NCBI GenBank assembly: GCA_009363875.1
Contig: CM018680.1
Location: forward strand, 66,744,639 to 66,808,638
Source of the DNA: Mikania micrantha
Lineage: Eukaryota; Streptophyta; Magnoliopsida; Asterales; Asteraceae
Direction of reading: 5' to 3'
Length of the DNA: 64,000 bases
Shown: positions 32,449-43,896 of the stretch, one piece after another
Position numbering within the stretch: position 1 is the first letter of the stretch
Layout of the letters: each line of letters opens with the position of its first letter
Notes under the pieces: model-generated
Database searches by the model: none
What the model saw: the letters and a program-made list of their open reading frames with translations, nothing else
What the model was told of the DNA's origin: nothing
Position numbers and translations under genes: made by a program

Positions 32449-33711
32449 GTCACACACCATCAGAAAACGACTAACAGCTTCACGCGTAATAACGAGGGGC
32501 GAGTAAATTGAATCATGCAGCCATTGCAATTAAATTACTAAAATCATGCAATATAGTAAAAGAATATCTCAACAATTACAATCCAAAAATAAACCAAAAA
32601 AATGTAAAAACATCTCAAATATAAGAATTAACAAAGGTCTCGTGTTTCTCCTAGGCTGCTCATATCGCATTTGTACTAAGCTTGATTTCCATTACCTGTA
32701 AAACATGCTTAAATGAATTAAATATAAAGTTGAATGAGATCATAGGTTTTTATAAAATCACAATTTGTTTATATAATCAAAATAGTTTATTTTTCTTATA
32801 ATTATAAACATAACATCGTATGTGTATCTTGTATGCATGCAAAATAGATAGTTCACAATAAGCCACCTACAACACCTATGACTGTTCCGTCCCTGATGCA
32901 ATATTCTAACACTAAACTTTGCATATAAATAACATACGGGTAACATACATTCGCAGCCCTAACCGGGACAAACGAATGGGATGTCAACCAAATAGATCTA
33001 TTAACATTATCGTTGGCTTCGCTAAGCTAATGTCGGTGTTCATGTAATGAGGGACTTACATATGTGTTATAGTGAAAACCTCAAGCTAGGTCGTGGGCTC
33101 ATACATACATATAATATATAACCATTAACAATAATATGATAAGTATCCAATAGATACAAATATTAATTCAAATGCAAATATATTTTATATAACATGTAAC
33201 AAATAATTAGTTTTCAAATGATTGACAAATAGCATGTTTTTCACTACGATAGTGTAAAATAAACATTAAACAGAAAAGGGGCGGTGAAACTCACCTTAGT
33301 TATGTGCTTAGCTCGCTATTTCTTATAAATAAGCAAACAACAAATGATCCTACATTAATCCTACAAGGATTAAACACATGCTTTAAAATAGTTTTAATAA
33401 TAACTTAAATTTTAATATGATTCAGCTTATTATTGTTACATATAACTAAATTTATTTCTGTTGTGATAGTTTAGCTATGCCCAATTTATTAAATGATTAT
33501 ATTTTTCTCATATAATTATAATTAAAATGATATATTATTTCACTTTCTCAATACCCATTTATTGTAATCATTTTATTTATTTTATTCTAAATTCCATCAC
33601 ATGCATGTTCCCTCCGACCATAACTTCACTACATGCATACCAAAATCCACCCACATACATACATTTGAAATTTTCAAGAGCTGTCTACTTATTTATGGTT
33701 GTATTAAACTA
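32449..33711 (-). repeat. Possible solo or truncated gypsy LTR, antisense
   Basis: It opens TGTCACACACCATC, like the complement of a gypsy LTR end (compare TGTCACACCCCGAG at 40636). It later has CCTAACCGGGACAAACGAATGG, GTTGGCTTCGCTA and GAAACTCACCTTAGTTATGT, word order common in plant gypsy LTRs. The other end, PBS and PPT are not visible; the boundary with the MULE at 33712 is approximate. Confidence 0.4.
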
Positions 33712-33936
33712 ACACCTCAAAATTTAAAAATACACCTTCAATACCCGTCTCATTCATCGGACAAACATTCCCCTGACATCCTAGAACAATAATTGAAATC
33801 AAAACGGCCCGTACAGACCTGTACGGCTCATCTTGCTTTTTCATTCCTGACATTGCTGACATTCTAGGACAATGATTGAGACCAAGATGGGGTCGTACAG
33901 ACCTGTTCGGGCCGTCTTGAGAAACTTTGAACTTTC

Positions 33937-33944
33937 TATATAAA
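33937..33944 (+). promoter_or_regulatory. Candidate TATA box of the MULE gene
   Basis: TATATAAA lies about 70 bp upstream of the first plausible ATG (34012-34021) of the transposase relic. Confidence 0.4.
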
Positions 33945-34019
33945 CTTCGATTGTTTCAAACAAACGTATCTATTTTCAAAGATTTCTAATACTAAATCCA
34001 AATTTCCAACGATGTCGTT

Positions 34020-34985
34020 ATGGGATGTGAATTTTTCAACGATTACGTGCCAGATATGAATGAAGAGCCTTCTATTGATAGTTCATACGCCACGATAGAT
34101 CTGAATTCTGAGCCTCATGCTGATATCGGTTTTAAGAGTCAAGCATCATATGCGCAACAAAACGATTATGAGTTCGTGTATTCTGACAGTAAACAAAGTA
34201 ACCCAGAAACGACTTATGAAGAAAAATCGGCCGATTCATACATTGACTAGAAAACAAACGAGGTACACTTAACTGAAACATAGATACATAGATGTTTATT
34301 ATTGTATATAATGATTATTAGTCATGGTATTTATTTTTTTATATGTCAAAAATTTATGTCCGAAGAAGCGCTGGTAAGGTGGGTGAAAAGTAGAGCACTA
34401 AACAAAATTTACATTGTAGTCAAAAGAAGAACGAAGAAATCAAAGACAACAGAAAGTGTTATCAAAGTCTGGCTCATGTGTGACCATGATAGCGAGTATA
34501 ATAGCATTGCAATCTTTAGAAGGTTAGGTAGCAAAAAAATCGATTGCTCATTTCAACTGATAGGGTTATACAACGAAGTTTGTGAATCTTGAAAATTATA
34601 GGTGATTAACGACAATTACAATCACGAGCCTGCTTAAAATTTAGAGGGTCATCCATATGTTAAAAGTTTCACTCAGGAGGAAAAAGATATAGTTGAGAAT
34701 TTGATCGAGCAACACATGGATCCTTGTAACATTCTTTCAAGCATAAAGATACATAACCCTGCAAACGTGTTCATCTCTAGAAATGTATACAATTTATAAC
34801 AAAAAATGAAAACTAAGAAGAACTTCGGTGATACTCAGATGCAGGTTTTGGAAAACTTACTTCATATTCAGCGTTACATTTACTATACCCGGAAAGATCC
34901 TGAAACAAACGTCGTGGAAGATATTTTCTTATGTCATCCAAAATCGTATTGCTGGTGGCGTGCATTTCCGCACGTACTGGACCAT
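34020..34985 (+). pseudogene. MULE/FAR1-like transposase N-terminal fragment
   Basis: An acidic start (MGCEFFNDYVPDMNEEP) ends in a TAG. Then 34358-34592 reads F-MSEEALVRWVKSRALNKIY, KRRTKKSK, CDHDSEY and CSFQLIGLYN, the FAR1-type DNA-binding domain order of MULE proteins. After another stop come NDNYNHEPA, LEGHPYVKSFTQEEKDIV and NPANVFISRNVYNL, again in family order, with QMQVLENLLH near 34840. The domain would bind the element's TIRs. At least four stops or frameshifts disable it, and the catalytic DDE part is absent. Confidence 0.7.
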
Positions 34986-35497
34986 CCGAAGGATCATAGT
35001 TTAGTTTTTTTTTTTGTATTTTGTTTTCGTTGTATGTAAACTCATGTTGTGTGTATGTGTATATATATATGTTTCGTTCTTTATTTGTATTGTTTCTGGT
35101 TTTGTTTTGTTTTTTCATAATTACGCGACAAACTTATAACTTCTAAATTAAATTAACATAAACAGACTAATTATAAAATAAAAGATTTAGTTTGAACACG
35201 TAAATAATTAATATCGTTTAAAATAATAACGTAACAAACTTATAACATTTAAAAGTAACATAATAGACATATATCGTTCAAAATTTAACATAATATACGT
35301 ATATCATTAAAAATTAATAAAATACATATATTAAGTTTAAATAAAATAAATAATTTTTATACGGCCCGTTCACATAATTTGCACTGAATCCAAGACATTC
35401 ATTTGAAATGTTTGTCTGTATCCTATACGGATCGTACTAATGAGTACGAGTCTTATAGGTTCGCTGGGGTGTTTAAATAAAAAAAAAAGTGAGGTGT

Positions 35498-35567
35498 CCA
35501 AATAAAATGACCCATTATTTATGGGTGGTGTTATTCTTACACCCACTTTTTTTAAAAATACACCCAC
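35498..35567. other. Junction between MULE and Tat-clade retroelement
   Basis: Contains ACACCCACTTTTTTTAAAAA; no LTR end is recognisable at the start of the retroelement. Confidence 0.4.
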
Positions 35568-36670
35568 TAACTTCACCGACATGTCGAAGTTCACAAGAAG
35601 AATCGCAGAGGCCCCACTCCCTGAAAAGCTCAAAGTCCCATTAAATGTTGGAAAATATGACGGGTCAAGTGACCCGGATGATCACTTGCACGCATTCGCG
35701 GGAGCCGGCAAGGTAGGGAGGTAGAACGTCCCAACATGGTGTCATATGTTGGTTCAGACCCTCACTGGAGCAGCACGCCCGTGGTTCGACAGTTTACCGC
35801 CGGGAAGCATAGACAGTTCATGGAGATATTCATACGGCACATACGGCGCAGGGATGATAAGAAGGTAGAGCAGTTCATGGAGATATTCATCACGGAAAGC
35901 ATGCAGATACAGGGGGTCCCCGAAGTAATGAAAATCAGCAGTTTCATTAACGGAGTTAGACAACCTTAGCTATGCGAAAAGTTGGGAGAGGACTTCCCTA
36001 CAACCTTCGATAGCTTAATGGACAAACTGAGAGCTTTTGTAAGGGGAAAAGACACGAGCCTCAGGGCCAGAGAATAGGACCAAAAGAAGAGGACATGCCC
36101 TTACAGAACAAGTGAAAGAATCGATGGTCCAGCAAATCCGACTTCATACTTCGCCAAAGGGAGACCCCACGCAGATAGAGGGAGGTCGTCATTTACCCCG
36201 TACAAACCCCACAAAAGCCATGCTCTGAGAAGTTTACTCCCCTCACTAAGTTGCCTAGTGAAATACTAGCAACTGAAAAGGCGAAATTTTTTTTCCAAAA
36301 ACCACAACCCTTGTGCAACGCTTCCCGACCCAACTCAGATGACTACTGTGAATTTCACAAGTGCCACGGCCAGAAGACAGACGACTGCATACACCTGCGG
36401 AAGGAGATCGAAGCAGCGGTAAAGTCAGGGTAGCTGTCGCACCTGGTCAAAGAAATAGGCGCAGCCACCTCCAAAGGAAAATAATCGGTAAGGGGGAGGA
36501 AACGGAAAAACGCAGGTCATATGTAGACATGATCAGAAGGTATCCAAGCGAAGAAAGCAGAGATAACAAGAGAACGAAGACATCAGAAGATGAAACACCG
36601 CCCTGGTTGGAGTGCTCCATCACCTTCCTTACCTTGAAACATTGGGAAGTACAAGAAGCATCCCCCCAAC
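35568..36670 (+). pseudogene. Tat-clade gag, broken
   Basis: Reads KFTRRIAEAPLPEKLKVP, KYDGSSDPDDHLHAF, then (other frames) TWCHM, QTLTGAARPWFDSLPPGS, HIRRRDDKKVEQFMEIF, ESMQIQGVPEVMKIS-F-NGVR, the capsid-region signature of this clade. A nucleocapsid-like CEFHKCHGQKTDDC occurs at about 36348-36390. Stops and frameshifts occur near 35723, 35780, 35970 and 36433. The product would form the virus-like particle core. Confidence 0.8.
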
Positions 36671-37285
36671 ATAGCCGCTGATATTGCTGGCCACCGCGTA
36701 GCCCGTATTCATGTCGATGGGGGGAGTGGATCCGAAATCATGTATGAACATTGCTTCCGAAGGCTAGACTCCGACGTCCAAAGCCTCTGGCGAGAAGATA
36801 GCTCAATGATGATAGGATTCTTGGGAGAAACTGCACAATCCCTGGGAAAAATAACCTTACCATTCACCGTTGGAGAAGATGGCACCCGGAGGTTGATTTA
36901 CCTCACATTTTACATCATACGAGCGCCATCCAAATATAAAGCAATCTTAGGAAGACCGGGCATTAAAGCACTCCAAGCAATCGTATCAACCGCACATGGG
37001 GCCATGAAGTTCCCTACATTGGGAGGCATCGTGACTGTTAGTTCCTCATCTAAAATAGTCGCATCCCTAGCCCGAAATGTTTCCCCTAAATCCTCAAAAG
37101 TGGAAGAGTGGATTCTCAACGACGAATACATGAACACCACGGTCAAAGTAGGATCCCACCTTAGTAACAAGTGCAAAACAATGTTAAAAGAGCTGCTCAT
37201 TCGACATTGTGATATTTTTGCATGGGTACCCCACAACATGTGGGGAATTCCTAGAAGTCAAGCAGAGCACAAGATCAACGCCTGA
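36670..37285 (+). pseudogene. Tat-clade aspartic protease region
   Basis: RIHVDGGSGSEIMYEHCF (about 36700-36755) holds the D-x-G-S active site. AILGRPGIKALQAIVSTAHG follows, the usual second block. The frame stays open to 37285 from 36740, but with no start of its own. Confidence 0.75.
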
Positions 37286-38470
37286 GCACGCTGTAAACCC
37301 GTCAAACAAAAAAGGCGCAGCATGGGGGCAGAAAGAGGAAAAGCGGTAGTCGAAGAGACGAGGAAACTGTTATCAGCAAGAATTGTGCGCGAAATCCAGT
37401 ACCCCGCATGGATATCAAACCCAGTGATGGTAAGGAAGTCTGATGGCAGGTGGCGCATGTGCATCAATTTTAAAGACCTCAATAAAGCAACTCCCAAAGA
37501 TTGTTATCCACTGCCGGAGATGGACGCCAAAATAGACTCCCTGCATGAATATCCCATACGATGCTTCCTGGATGCTTACAAGGGGTATCACCAAATACAA
37601 ATGGCGATCAAAGATGAAGAAAAAACCGCATTCTCCACTGCTGAAGGTACGTATTGCTATACCAAAATGCCTTTTGGGCTGAAAAATGCAGGTGCCACAT
37701 ACCAACGAATGATGGACCGGCTGTTCAAGAACAGATTGGCAGAAATCTCAAAGTCTATGTCGACGATCACTTGGTCAAAAGCAAAACAGAAAGCAACATG
37801 TTGGAGGAAATCGAGGCAACTTTGAGCACCCTAAGAAGCTCACAAATGAGGCTTAACCTAGAGAAGTGTTCTTTTGGAGCACAGGAGGGAAAATTTCTGG
37901 GTGTTATAGTTATCAAAGATGGCATAAGAGCCAATCCATGTAAGGACCAGGCAATTATGGATATGGACTGACCAAAGTCACTAAAAGAAGTACAACGGCT
38001 AAATGGAAGACTAATCGCCTTGAGCTGTTTCCTGTCCAGAATAGCAGAAAGGTCCTTACCGTTCATCACCACGTTGAAAAAATGCTTGAAAAAGAACCTA
38101 TTCACATGGACTCAGGAGGCTGAGTTTTCCTTCCAAAAAATCAAGGAACATTTAAGCGAGCTCCCTTCCCTTACCACCCCGGTACCTAGAGAAACCATCA
38201 TTGTATACTTGTCTGCATCCGAAAAAGCCATCAGTATGGTTCTAATGGTAGAACGGATGGGGAAGCAAATTGCTATCTACTTCATCAGCCGCACCTTAAA
38301 AGGGGAAGAGGAAAGGTACACCAGCATGGAGAAAGCGGCACTAGCCTTGGTTTACGCCTCCAAACGGTTAAGGCGGTATTTCCAAGCTCACCCGATTCAG
38401 GTATTCACGAACCTCCTAATACAACAGGTGATGCGATGCTCGGAAATCTCGGGAAGGTTGGCTAAATAGG
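37286..38470 (+). pseudogene. Tat-clade reverse transcriptase and first RNase H, broken
   Basis: RT blocks in order: WISNPVMVRKSDGRWRMCI, DLNKATPKDCYPLPEMD, CFLDAYKGYHQIQM, TYCYTKMPFGLKNAGATYQ, VYVDDHLVKSK (catalytic DD), MRLNLEKCSFGAQEGKFLG. RNase H follows (LYLSASEKAISMVL-type, then AIYFISRTLKGEEERYTSME). Frameshifts near 37735 and 37970 and a stop at 38467 break it. Confidence 0.85.
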
Positions 38471-38478
38471 CAATAGAA

Positions 38479-39010
38479 TTGGGAGATTTTGAAATAAGTT
38501 ACCTACCAAGGACAACCTACAAAGGGCAGGTCCTTGCCGACTTCCTTACGGAAGCACCTATCGACGACACCACCATAGAAGGCACAACTGCCAAAACCAC
38601 TGCCACCGGCGTGTGGCAACTACACACAGATGTATCCTCTACCAGCGAAGGCAATGGGGCCAGCTTCATCCTCACAACACCGGAAGGCATTGAACTAGCA
38701 TATGCCATCCGGATGGACTTCCCGAACACCAAAAATGAGGCCGAGTATAAGGCATTACTGGCGGGACTAAGAATGTCCTCCACCCTAAAGGTACAACAGC
38801 TGGAAGTTAACGTGGACTCTATGTTAGTGGCAAATCAGATGAACGGTTTATACGAAGCCAAGGAGGACGCCATGAAGCAGTACCTCCGGAAAGCAACGAA
38901 AGATATCAAGGCATTTGAGTCATGCAAAATCTCCCACATCAGCATAAACATGAACAAAAAGGCAGACGATCTCTGTAACCTCGCCTCCGCAGCAATCAAC
39001 AATGCTGACG
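38479..39010 (+). pseudogene. Second, archaeal-type RNase H of the Tat element
   Basis: LHTDVSSTSEGNGASFIL, NTKNEAEYKALLAGL, LEVNVDSMLVANQMNGLYEA and NKKADDLCNLAS supply the D, E and D positions of the RNase H fold. The first Asp is kept, but the usual VDGSS-type block is altered. The domain is characteristic of the Tat lineage. The frame 38479-39732 stays open through this domain and into the integrase. Confidence 0.8.
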
Positions 39011-39692
39011 CCCAGGTCCGGGTAGAGATCCTTACAGAACCATCAATAGTCCGGGCAGTCATGCAAGTACAAGAGATCGATTCCTCAGGGTGTTGGATGA
39101 CACCAATTAAAGCGTTTTTGCAAAATGGAACCCTCCAGGAAGGACGAGAGGAAGCACGACGTCTACGACTTAAATCCCTACAATATGAGTTAATGGAAGG
39201 GCATCTGTACCGCAAATCATACTTAGGCCCCTCTCTGAAGTGTGTCGACATAGATGAAGCGGTATATGTCATTTGGGAAATACATGAAGGAATCTACGGA
39301 CTCTACGCAGGGCCAAAGTCAATGGCAGCAAAGGCAATGAAGGCAGGATTTTATTGGCCAAGCATGTATAAAACCGCCCAAGAGATCATCAGCAAACGTG
39401 ACAACTGCCAGGTCCACGCACTAGTAACCAGAAATCCACAGCACAACATGGTACCCGTCAACTCCGCCTGGCCATTTCAAAAATGGGCCATCAACAGCAC
39501 AACAGCAATCCCTTTCGAGGATGGTGCTCTGAGCTCCACATACAACAAATCTTCACATCAGTCACTCATCCCCAAGCTAATGGGCAAGTGGAAAGAGCAA
39601 ACAAGAGCATTGTTGAAGGCATCAAGGCATGACTGGGAAGACAGAAAGGAGCTTTGTGACGATTGCAGTTGGAAATTACGTCATCAACAAAA
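39011..39692 (+). pseudogene. Tat-clade integrase, zinc domain decayed and core truncated
   Basis: The HHCC region reads HEGIYGLYAGPKSM ... GFYWPSMYKTA ... RDNCQVHA: the residues normally G-x-C-G-x-H and C-x-x-C are partly lost. The core start SAWPFQKWAINST has Asn where the first catalytic Asp is expected. The frame then enters unrelated sequence, and homology ends near 39692. The open frame continues 40 bp into the adjoining LTR by chance. Confidence 0.75.
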
Positions 39693-40635
39693 TGAGCACA
39701 TTTGGTCGTGCTTGAAATCCACATCGATTTAATGATTTTAATTATTACGGGATGATAGTACGCGAGAAATGGTGAACGTGGGCGAAAACCGTGCGCGAAA
39801 CGGAGTTACTGATTGTCCGGAATCACGAAATGAAAAAAAATAATAAAAAAATAAAATATCTGGAATCCTTCATCCGCGCGGTACGCCCCGGGCCGAACGC
39901 CCATATGGGGCGATGCGCCTGGGCCAGTTTCGTCGACAAGTTGCTTAAAAAGTCAAATTTCATCTAGGAACTTAATCCATTTCCTTCCTTTCGACGATTC
40001 TGCCATCCCAGACGAAAAAAACCATATTTTAATCCATCAAACCACTATTTTGAAGGCTTCTCAACGTTTAGATCGCACAAGGGAACGTTTCTGCAAGTCC
40101 TGATCGTCGTTTTCACTCAGAACTCCATTTGACTAGGTAACAGTTCGTTTTAACTTTCTAGTTTGATAATGATTGATTAAATCTTGTTTTTGAACGTAAT
40201 GATATAGTTAGGGTTGTTGATTATTGCCTAGATGATGGCTAGGATTGACTATAAACGAAGAACACGATGTTTTAACGGGTAAATCCTTGTTTTGATCCGT
40301 TGTAATGCCCGGTTTGCATGGAATCATAACAATGATTATAATGGTTTAAACCATTTGATTATGACAATGTAAGTGATTAGTTTGATTAAACTTTGACATG
40401 CAACGTGAAATTCAAGTGTTTCAAACTAATCACAATCATTAACATATTCATTGGAACGATTATCTGAGGTTTACGATAACGGTCAGATTAGTATGTTAAA
40501 CATGGTTATTAAACCTATTCTGATGCTACATTGAGATATTTTATGATATTTGGGTAATCAATAACAAGGATTGATCATTTCTAAGCCATTAATCTGTCTA
40601 GGAAATGTTTTAGCATTATAATCAACAACATTAAC
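39693..40635 (+). repeat. 5' half of a chromovirus LTR, plus orientation
   Basis: GCACATTTGGTCGTGC, AAATCCAC, TTATTACGGGATGATAGT, GTGAACGTGGGCGAAAACCG and onward matches, inverted, the LTR at 23005-21995. The matches include the GCGCGGTACGCCCCGG block and the late GTTTAAACCATTTGATTATGAC and TTAGCATTATAATCAACAAC blocks. It lacks the first 15-20 bp of the LTR and stops at 40635, where another LTR is inserted. The rest would be to the right of the window. Confidence 0.85.
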
Positions 40636-41642
40636 TGTCACACCCCGAGCCGGCGGGGTTGGATCGGAGTCCCCGCCGGGCGGAAGGGTCCCGGGGCGTG
40701 ATATCGCTGATGATAATCATGGATGATCAGATTGTTTACATAGCCTCAATGTTAAGAATAACTAAAGCACAATCAAACATTAAAAATAGGATTACAAAGT
40801 TAAATTACAATATCAATGTTCAGTAATTTAACTCGGTAAACCTAACAAAAGAATCATATGTTTCCTATCTTGTATATGTACAAGATATCAAAAGTGATTC
40901 GTATCCTTAGCAAAATATGTGCTTCTTCAAAAGTCTACTAGGTCTGCTAACTGGCATCCTAGTATGCCATCCAAAAGCTTAAGTCTATTCCTGTGCATTA
41001 CCTGAGAAAGCATGAAAGAAAACAAAGTCAACGCAAAGGTTGGTGAGTTCATGTAGTTTTAGTATTCGTAAAATAGCTTTTGCAAACCTCCTAGGTAAAA
41101 CCTTAACCTCATTAACAACACCTGTATCATCCAACTCGGTATGCTTATATATAGGGCATACCCCTGAGTCGAGCCTACGACCCGCCCAGACGCCGTCCCA
41201 CCACATACTAAGTCGCATAGGACATTGTTATTAATGATAATTAAGCATTTTACCTACCATTCGATTCATTCTTCATCATAGCTTGAGTTTATTGTTTTTA
41301 AAGTTTACAAGTCTATAGCATTCGTATGTACTAGCCTCCATAAGTTTAACAAGCATCGTGTTTATAAGTTTATGATGTTGACCCAAAAGCATTTATGCAT
41401 CCCCTAGGTAACAACCTTAATCTCATTAACACCACCTGTATCATCCAACTCGGTATGCTTATATATAGGGCATACCCCTGAGTCGAGCCTATGACCCGCC
41501 CAGACGCCGTCCCACCACATACTAAGTCGCATAGGACATTGCTGTTAATGAAAATTAAGCGTCTTACCTACCCTCCATTTCGTTTATAGCTTTAGCATTA
41601 TGTTTAAGTTTATAGCATGAGTGAACATTGAGGAATCACTGT

Positions 41643-42054
41643 ATGGCAAGCACTGAGAGGCCATAAGTCTACCCCTCAAGTCCCGACTATAAAGGTCACC
41701 CTATGGCAAGCACTGAGAGACCATAATAGGTGCCTTCTAGTCCTGACTGTGAAGAACACATGAAGGCAAGCACTGAGAGACCAACTATTGTTCTTCAAGT
41801 CCCGAATAGGAAGAACACATGAAGGCAAGCACTGAGAGACCAACTATTGTTCTTCCATAGCCAATAGTTTTAGCATCCAAATAGTTTCGCAACCGGTAAG
41901 GCAAGCACTGAGAGGCCAAACCGTTGCTTTTGCATAACAAGTTTATAGCTTCCAAAGTTTAACAACCGGTGAGGCAAGCACTGAGAGGCCAAACCGTTGC
42001 TTTTGCAAAATAAGTTTATAGCTTTTAAAGTTTAACAACCGGAGAGGCAAGCAC
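41643..42054. repeat. Minisatellite with GGCAAGCACTGAGAGGCC
   Basis: Six full units of 59-76 bp begin GGCAAGCACTGAGAGRCC. The seventh is cut by the nested element after GGCAAGCAC and continues at 63010 (AGCACTGATAGGCC). The 41.7-41.8 kb units carry AGAACACATGAA; later units carry AACCGTTGCTTTTGCA. Confidence 0.9.
42050..42054. other. Target site duplication AGCAC, left
   Basis: AGCAC directly precedes LTR1 and is repeated directly after LTR3 at 63010-63014. Confidence 0.9.
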
Positions 42055-42866
42055 TGTAACAACAGTGCCGAAATCGGTGCCGGAACAGTGATCGCAACAG
42101 TAGCTTGAACAGTAAACAGACACCAACTATACATATTTCATTCTTTTTCATGTTCATATTGATAGTCAAAGTCATTTCACGTTATCAAACAGCAGATTCA
42201 TAAACATTTAGCAGAAACTAGGTACAGAGCAATGGTTCTTGAGTCAGGTAATTATCTGGCAACACTGAACCATCATGGGTTATTTGTTAGGATCTATTAG
42301 GATAGCACGTATGCGAGGCTAATCAAAACAATACAATAACAGTTGTTGTTACGGAATGTTAAATCGACGGACTGTTCGTATAGGTGACGATCTGTACGAA
42401 TGGATCTGACAGTTTAATGATCTGAAACGATGATTGTAAATTAGACAACAAAATCAGAAAGTGAAACGTACGATCGTGTTCGTACAGTTAGCGCTCTGTA
42501 CGAAGACGCGCGTAAGTGACGTTTTCTGACGAAACGAAAGACGACTCGAACGATAATAATTATAAGGAAATAAAATATTTCCTGTTTTACAATTTTGAAA
42601 CTCATCATAGTTACAATTAAGGCAAAACTATTTTTATTTTAGACGCGTAAATTATAATACGCGAATATATAATAGAACACGTAATATTTATGAGTTCAAT
42701 AAATAAATTAGGAAAATATTATTTAATGTCATTTCTAGAAGCAACCACTTCCCCAACACATAAAATATAACCTTTTATTTAAATTTCGTAATTATACGCG
42801 TCCCGGTCCGGAAACGCGTCGGAGACAAAAACCGTGCAACCGAAACGAACCCGAATACCCTCAGGG

Positions 42867-42874
42867 TATATAAA
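42867..42874 (+). promoter_or_regulatory. TATA box of LTR1
   Basis: TATATAAA after CCCTCAGGG, followed within 40-70 bp by CT repeats; identical in LTR2 and LTR3. It puts the U3/R border near 42900, so about 4 kb of each LTR would be transcribed leader (R-U5). Confidence 0.65.
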
Positions 42875-43169
42875 CGTTGAAAGAACATCTTTCTTTCATT
42901 TTTACACATCTCTCTCTCTAACTCTCATTCCCGTCACCTCTCTCTCTAGAATTTTTCACCTTCAACCTTCAAGATCTCACTCGTTTGGAGACGGAATCGG
43001 GTGTTCTTGGTGTCCACGCGTAGCTAGGAACGAGCACTACAAGGTAGTACAACCGATCGGAAGCTTTGGCCACTGAAATTTGAGGTACGTCGCTCGAAAC
43101 ATCACTGAAATTAGGGTTTTCTTGGTTGTTTGAAACACACTCACACACTTTCGGTTGTTGAGCTTTAGA

Positions 43170-43780
43170 TTCGAACCCACCTTGTTCCTAGGATTCGTAT
43201 ACATGTAGCAATCCTATGGCAGGTGTTGGATCGAAGGTTGGAGTTCACGAAGAAGATGAGCACGTACAGGTTCGTGGGGCTGCTCATCGGCCGAACCTTT
43301 TTGGTGGTGAACGAACCCTGCATGTCATCCCGAATCACGGCCGAACCCTCTACAGACGAACCCTTGTGTCTCCTGCGAACCCTAGTACCCACCGAACCCA
43401 TGAATGACCATGTACCCGAACCTTAGACAGGCGAGCCTTTGGGCTGGCACACACCTCCGAACCTTAGTGCTACGCAGCAAACCATGAACGAACCATACCC
43501 TAAGCTTATCTAACCGAACCATGAAGGTACACGATCCCCCTCAAGGCAGCGAACCCTTGAACCCGGCCGAACCCTACACCTAGTTGGCGAACCCTCACGA
43601 ACCCATGCATCAGGAACGAACCCTGGTTCGTTGGTCACCACAGCCGAACCCTAAGTGACATAGTGTTAGCCGAACCCTATCCTAGGAGCGAACCCTAGCG
43701 AACCCTTGGTTGTCAACATACGGTCGAACCTAAAATATCATCAGACAAACTATATGTGAACGAACCTTATAAGAAGCGAT
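43170..43780 (+). repeat. GAACCC array in LTR1
   Basis: Sixteen exact GAACCC words and about eight one-base variants (GAACCT, GAACCA), mostly as (C)CGAACCCT at irregular spacing. The short open frames across it are by-products of the bias. Confidence 0.85.
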
Positions 43781-43896
43781 AAGGTTCGCTGATCAAAGAA
43801 CTCGATCGCAGCATTTTAATCCAATCCACGTCATAAGCAACCCATTTGCATACGGTTCAATAGTAGCCATACACATTTATCCTTTCGGCCCAAGTC

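Larger units (their letters stand above)
33712..35497 (+). mobile_element. Shrunken MULE with TIRs and transposase N-terminus
   Basis: The inverted ends share ACACCTCA, then GACAAACATT, then GACATCCTAGAAC / GAATGTCTTGGATTC and ACGGCCCGTA in the same order (33712-33830 and, complemented, 35497-35345). Between them is only the N-terminal part of a MULE protein. The left TIR contains an internal duplication of about 80 bp (copies at about 33776 and 33855). Confidence 0.55.
35568..39692 (+). mobile_element. Decayed Ty3/gypsy element, Tat clade (dual RNase H)
   Basis: The internal region runs gag, protease, RT, RNase H, a second archaeal-type RNase H and integrase, without LTRs, PBS or PPT. The second RNase H between RNase H and integrase marks the Tat lineage (Tat/Ogre/Retand). 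It is truncated 5' near 35568 and 3' at about 39692 inside the integrase, where a chromovirus LTR begins. Confidence 0.85.
40636..42054 (-). repeat. Antisense gypsy LTR, left part (host of the nested element)
   Basis: It opens TGTCACACCCCGAGCC, the complement of the 3' end of the three-LTR family (GGCTCGGGGTGTGACA). It also carries, inverted, two copies of the ACTAAGTCGCATAGGACATTG / GGGCATACCCCTGAGTCGAG block (about 41098-41248 and 41406-41566). It is therefore an LTR of a related family, in the opposite orientation. It is split by the insertion at 42055 and resumes at 63010. Confidence 0.8.

Noticed and set aside
36910..39272. Minus-strand frames opposite the Tat element
   Set aside because: Shadows of the plus-strand pol reading frames.
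20997..40635. Chromovirus LTRs at 20997-23016 and 39693-40635 as the two ends of one element
   Set aside because: They are in opposite orientation, so they cannot be the LTR pair of a single element without an inversion.
41643..42054. CRISPR-like array from the regular GGCAAGCACTGAGAGGCC repeats
   Set aside because: Plant nuclear context; the spacers are themselves repeated and the array is part of an LTR.
42834..43407. Short plus-strand open frames just after the LTR TATA box
   Set aside because: Composition follows CT and GAACCC repeats, frames overlap each other, and there is no recognisable domain. Could at most be upstream ORFs in the leader.
43170..43780. GAACCC array as telomere-type repeat (CCCTAAA)
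   Set aside because: The words are CGAACCCT at irregular spacing; the plant telomere unit CCCTAAA is not in tandem.
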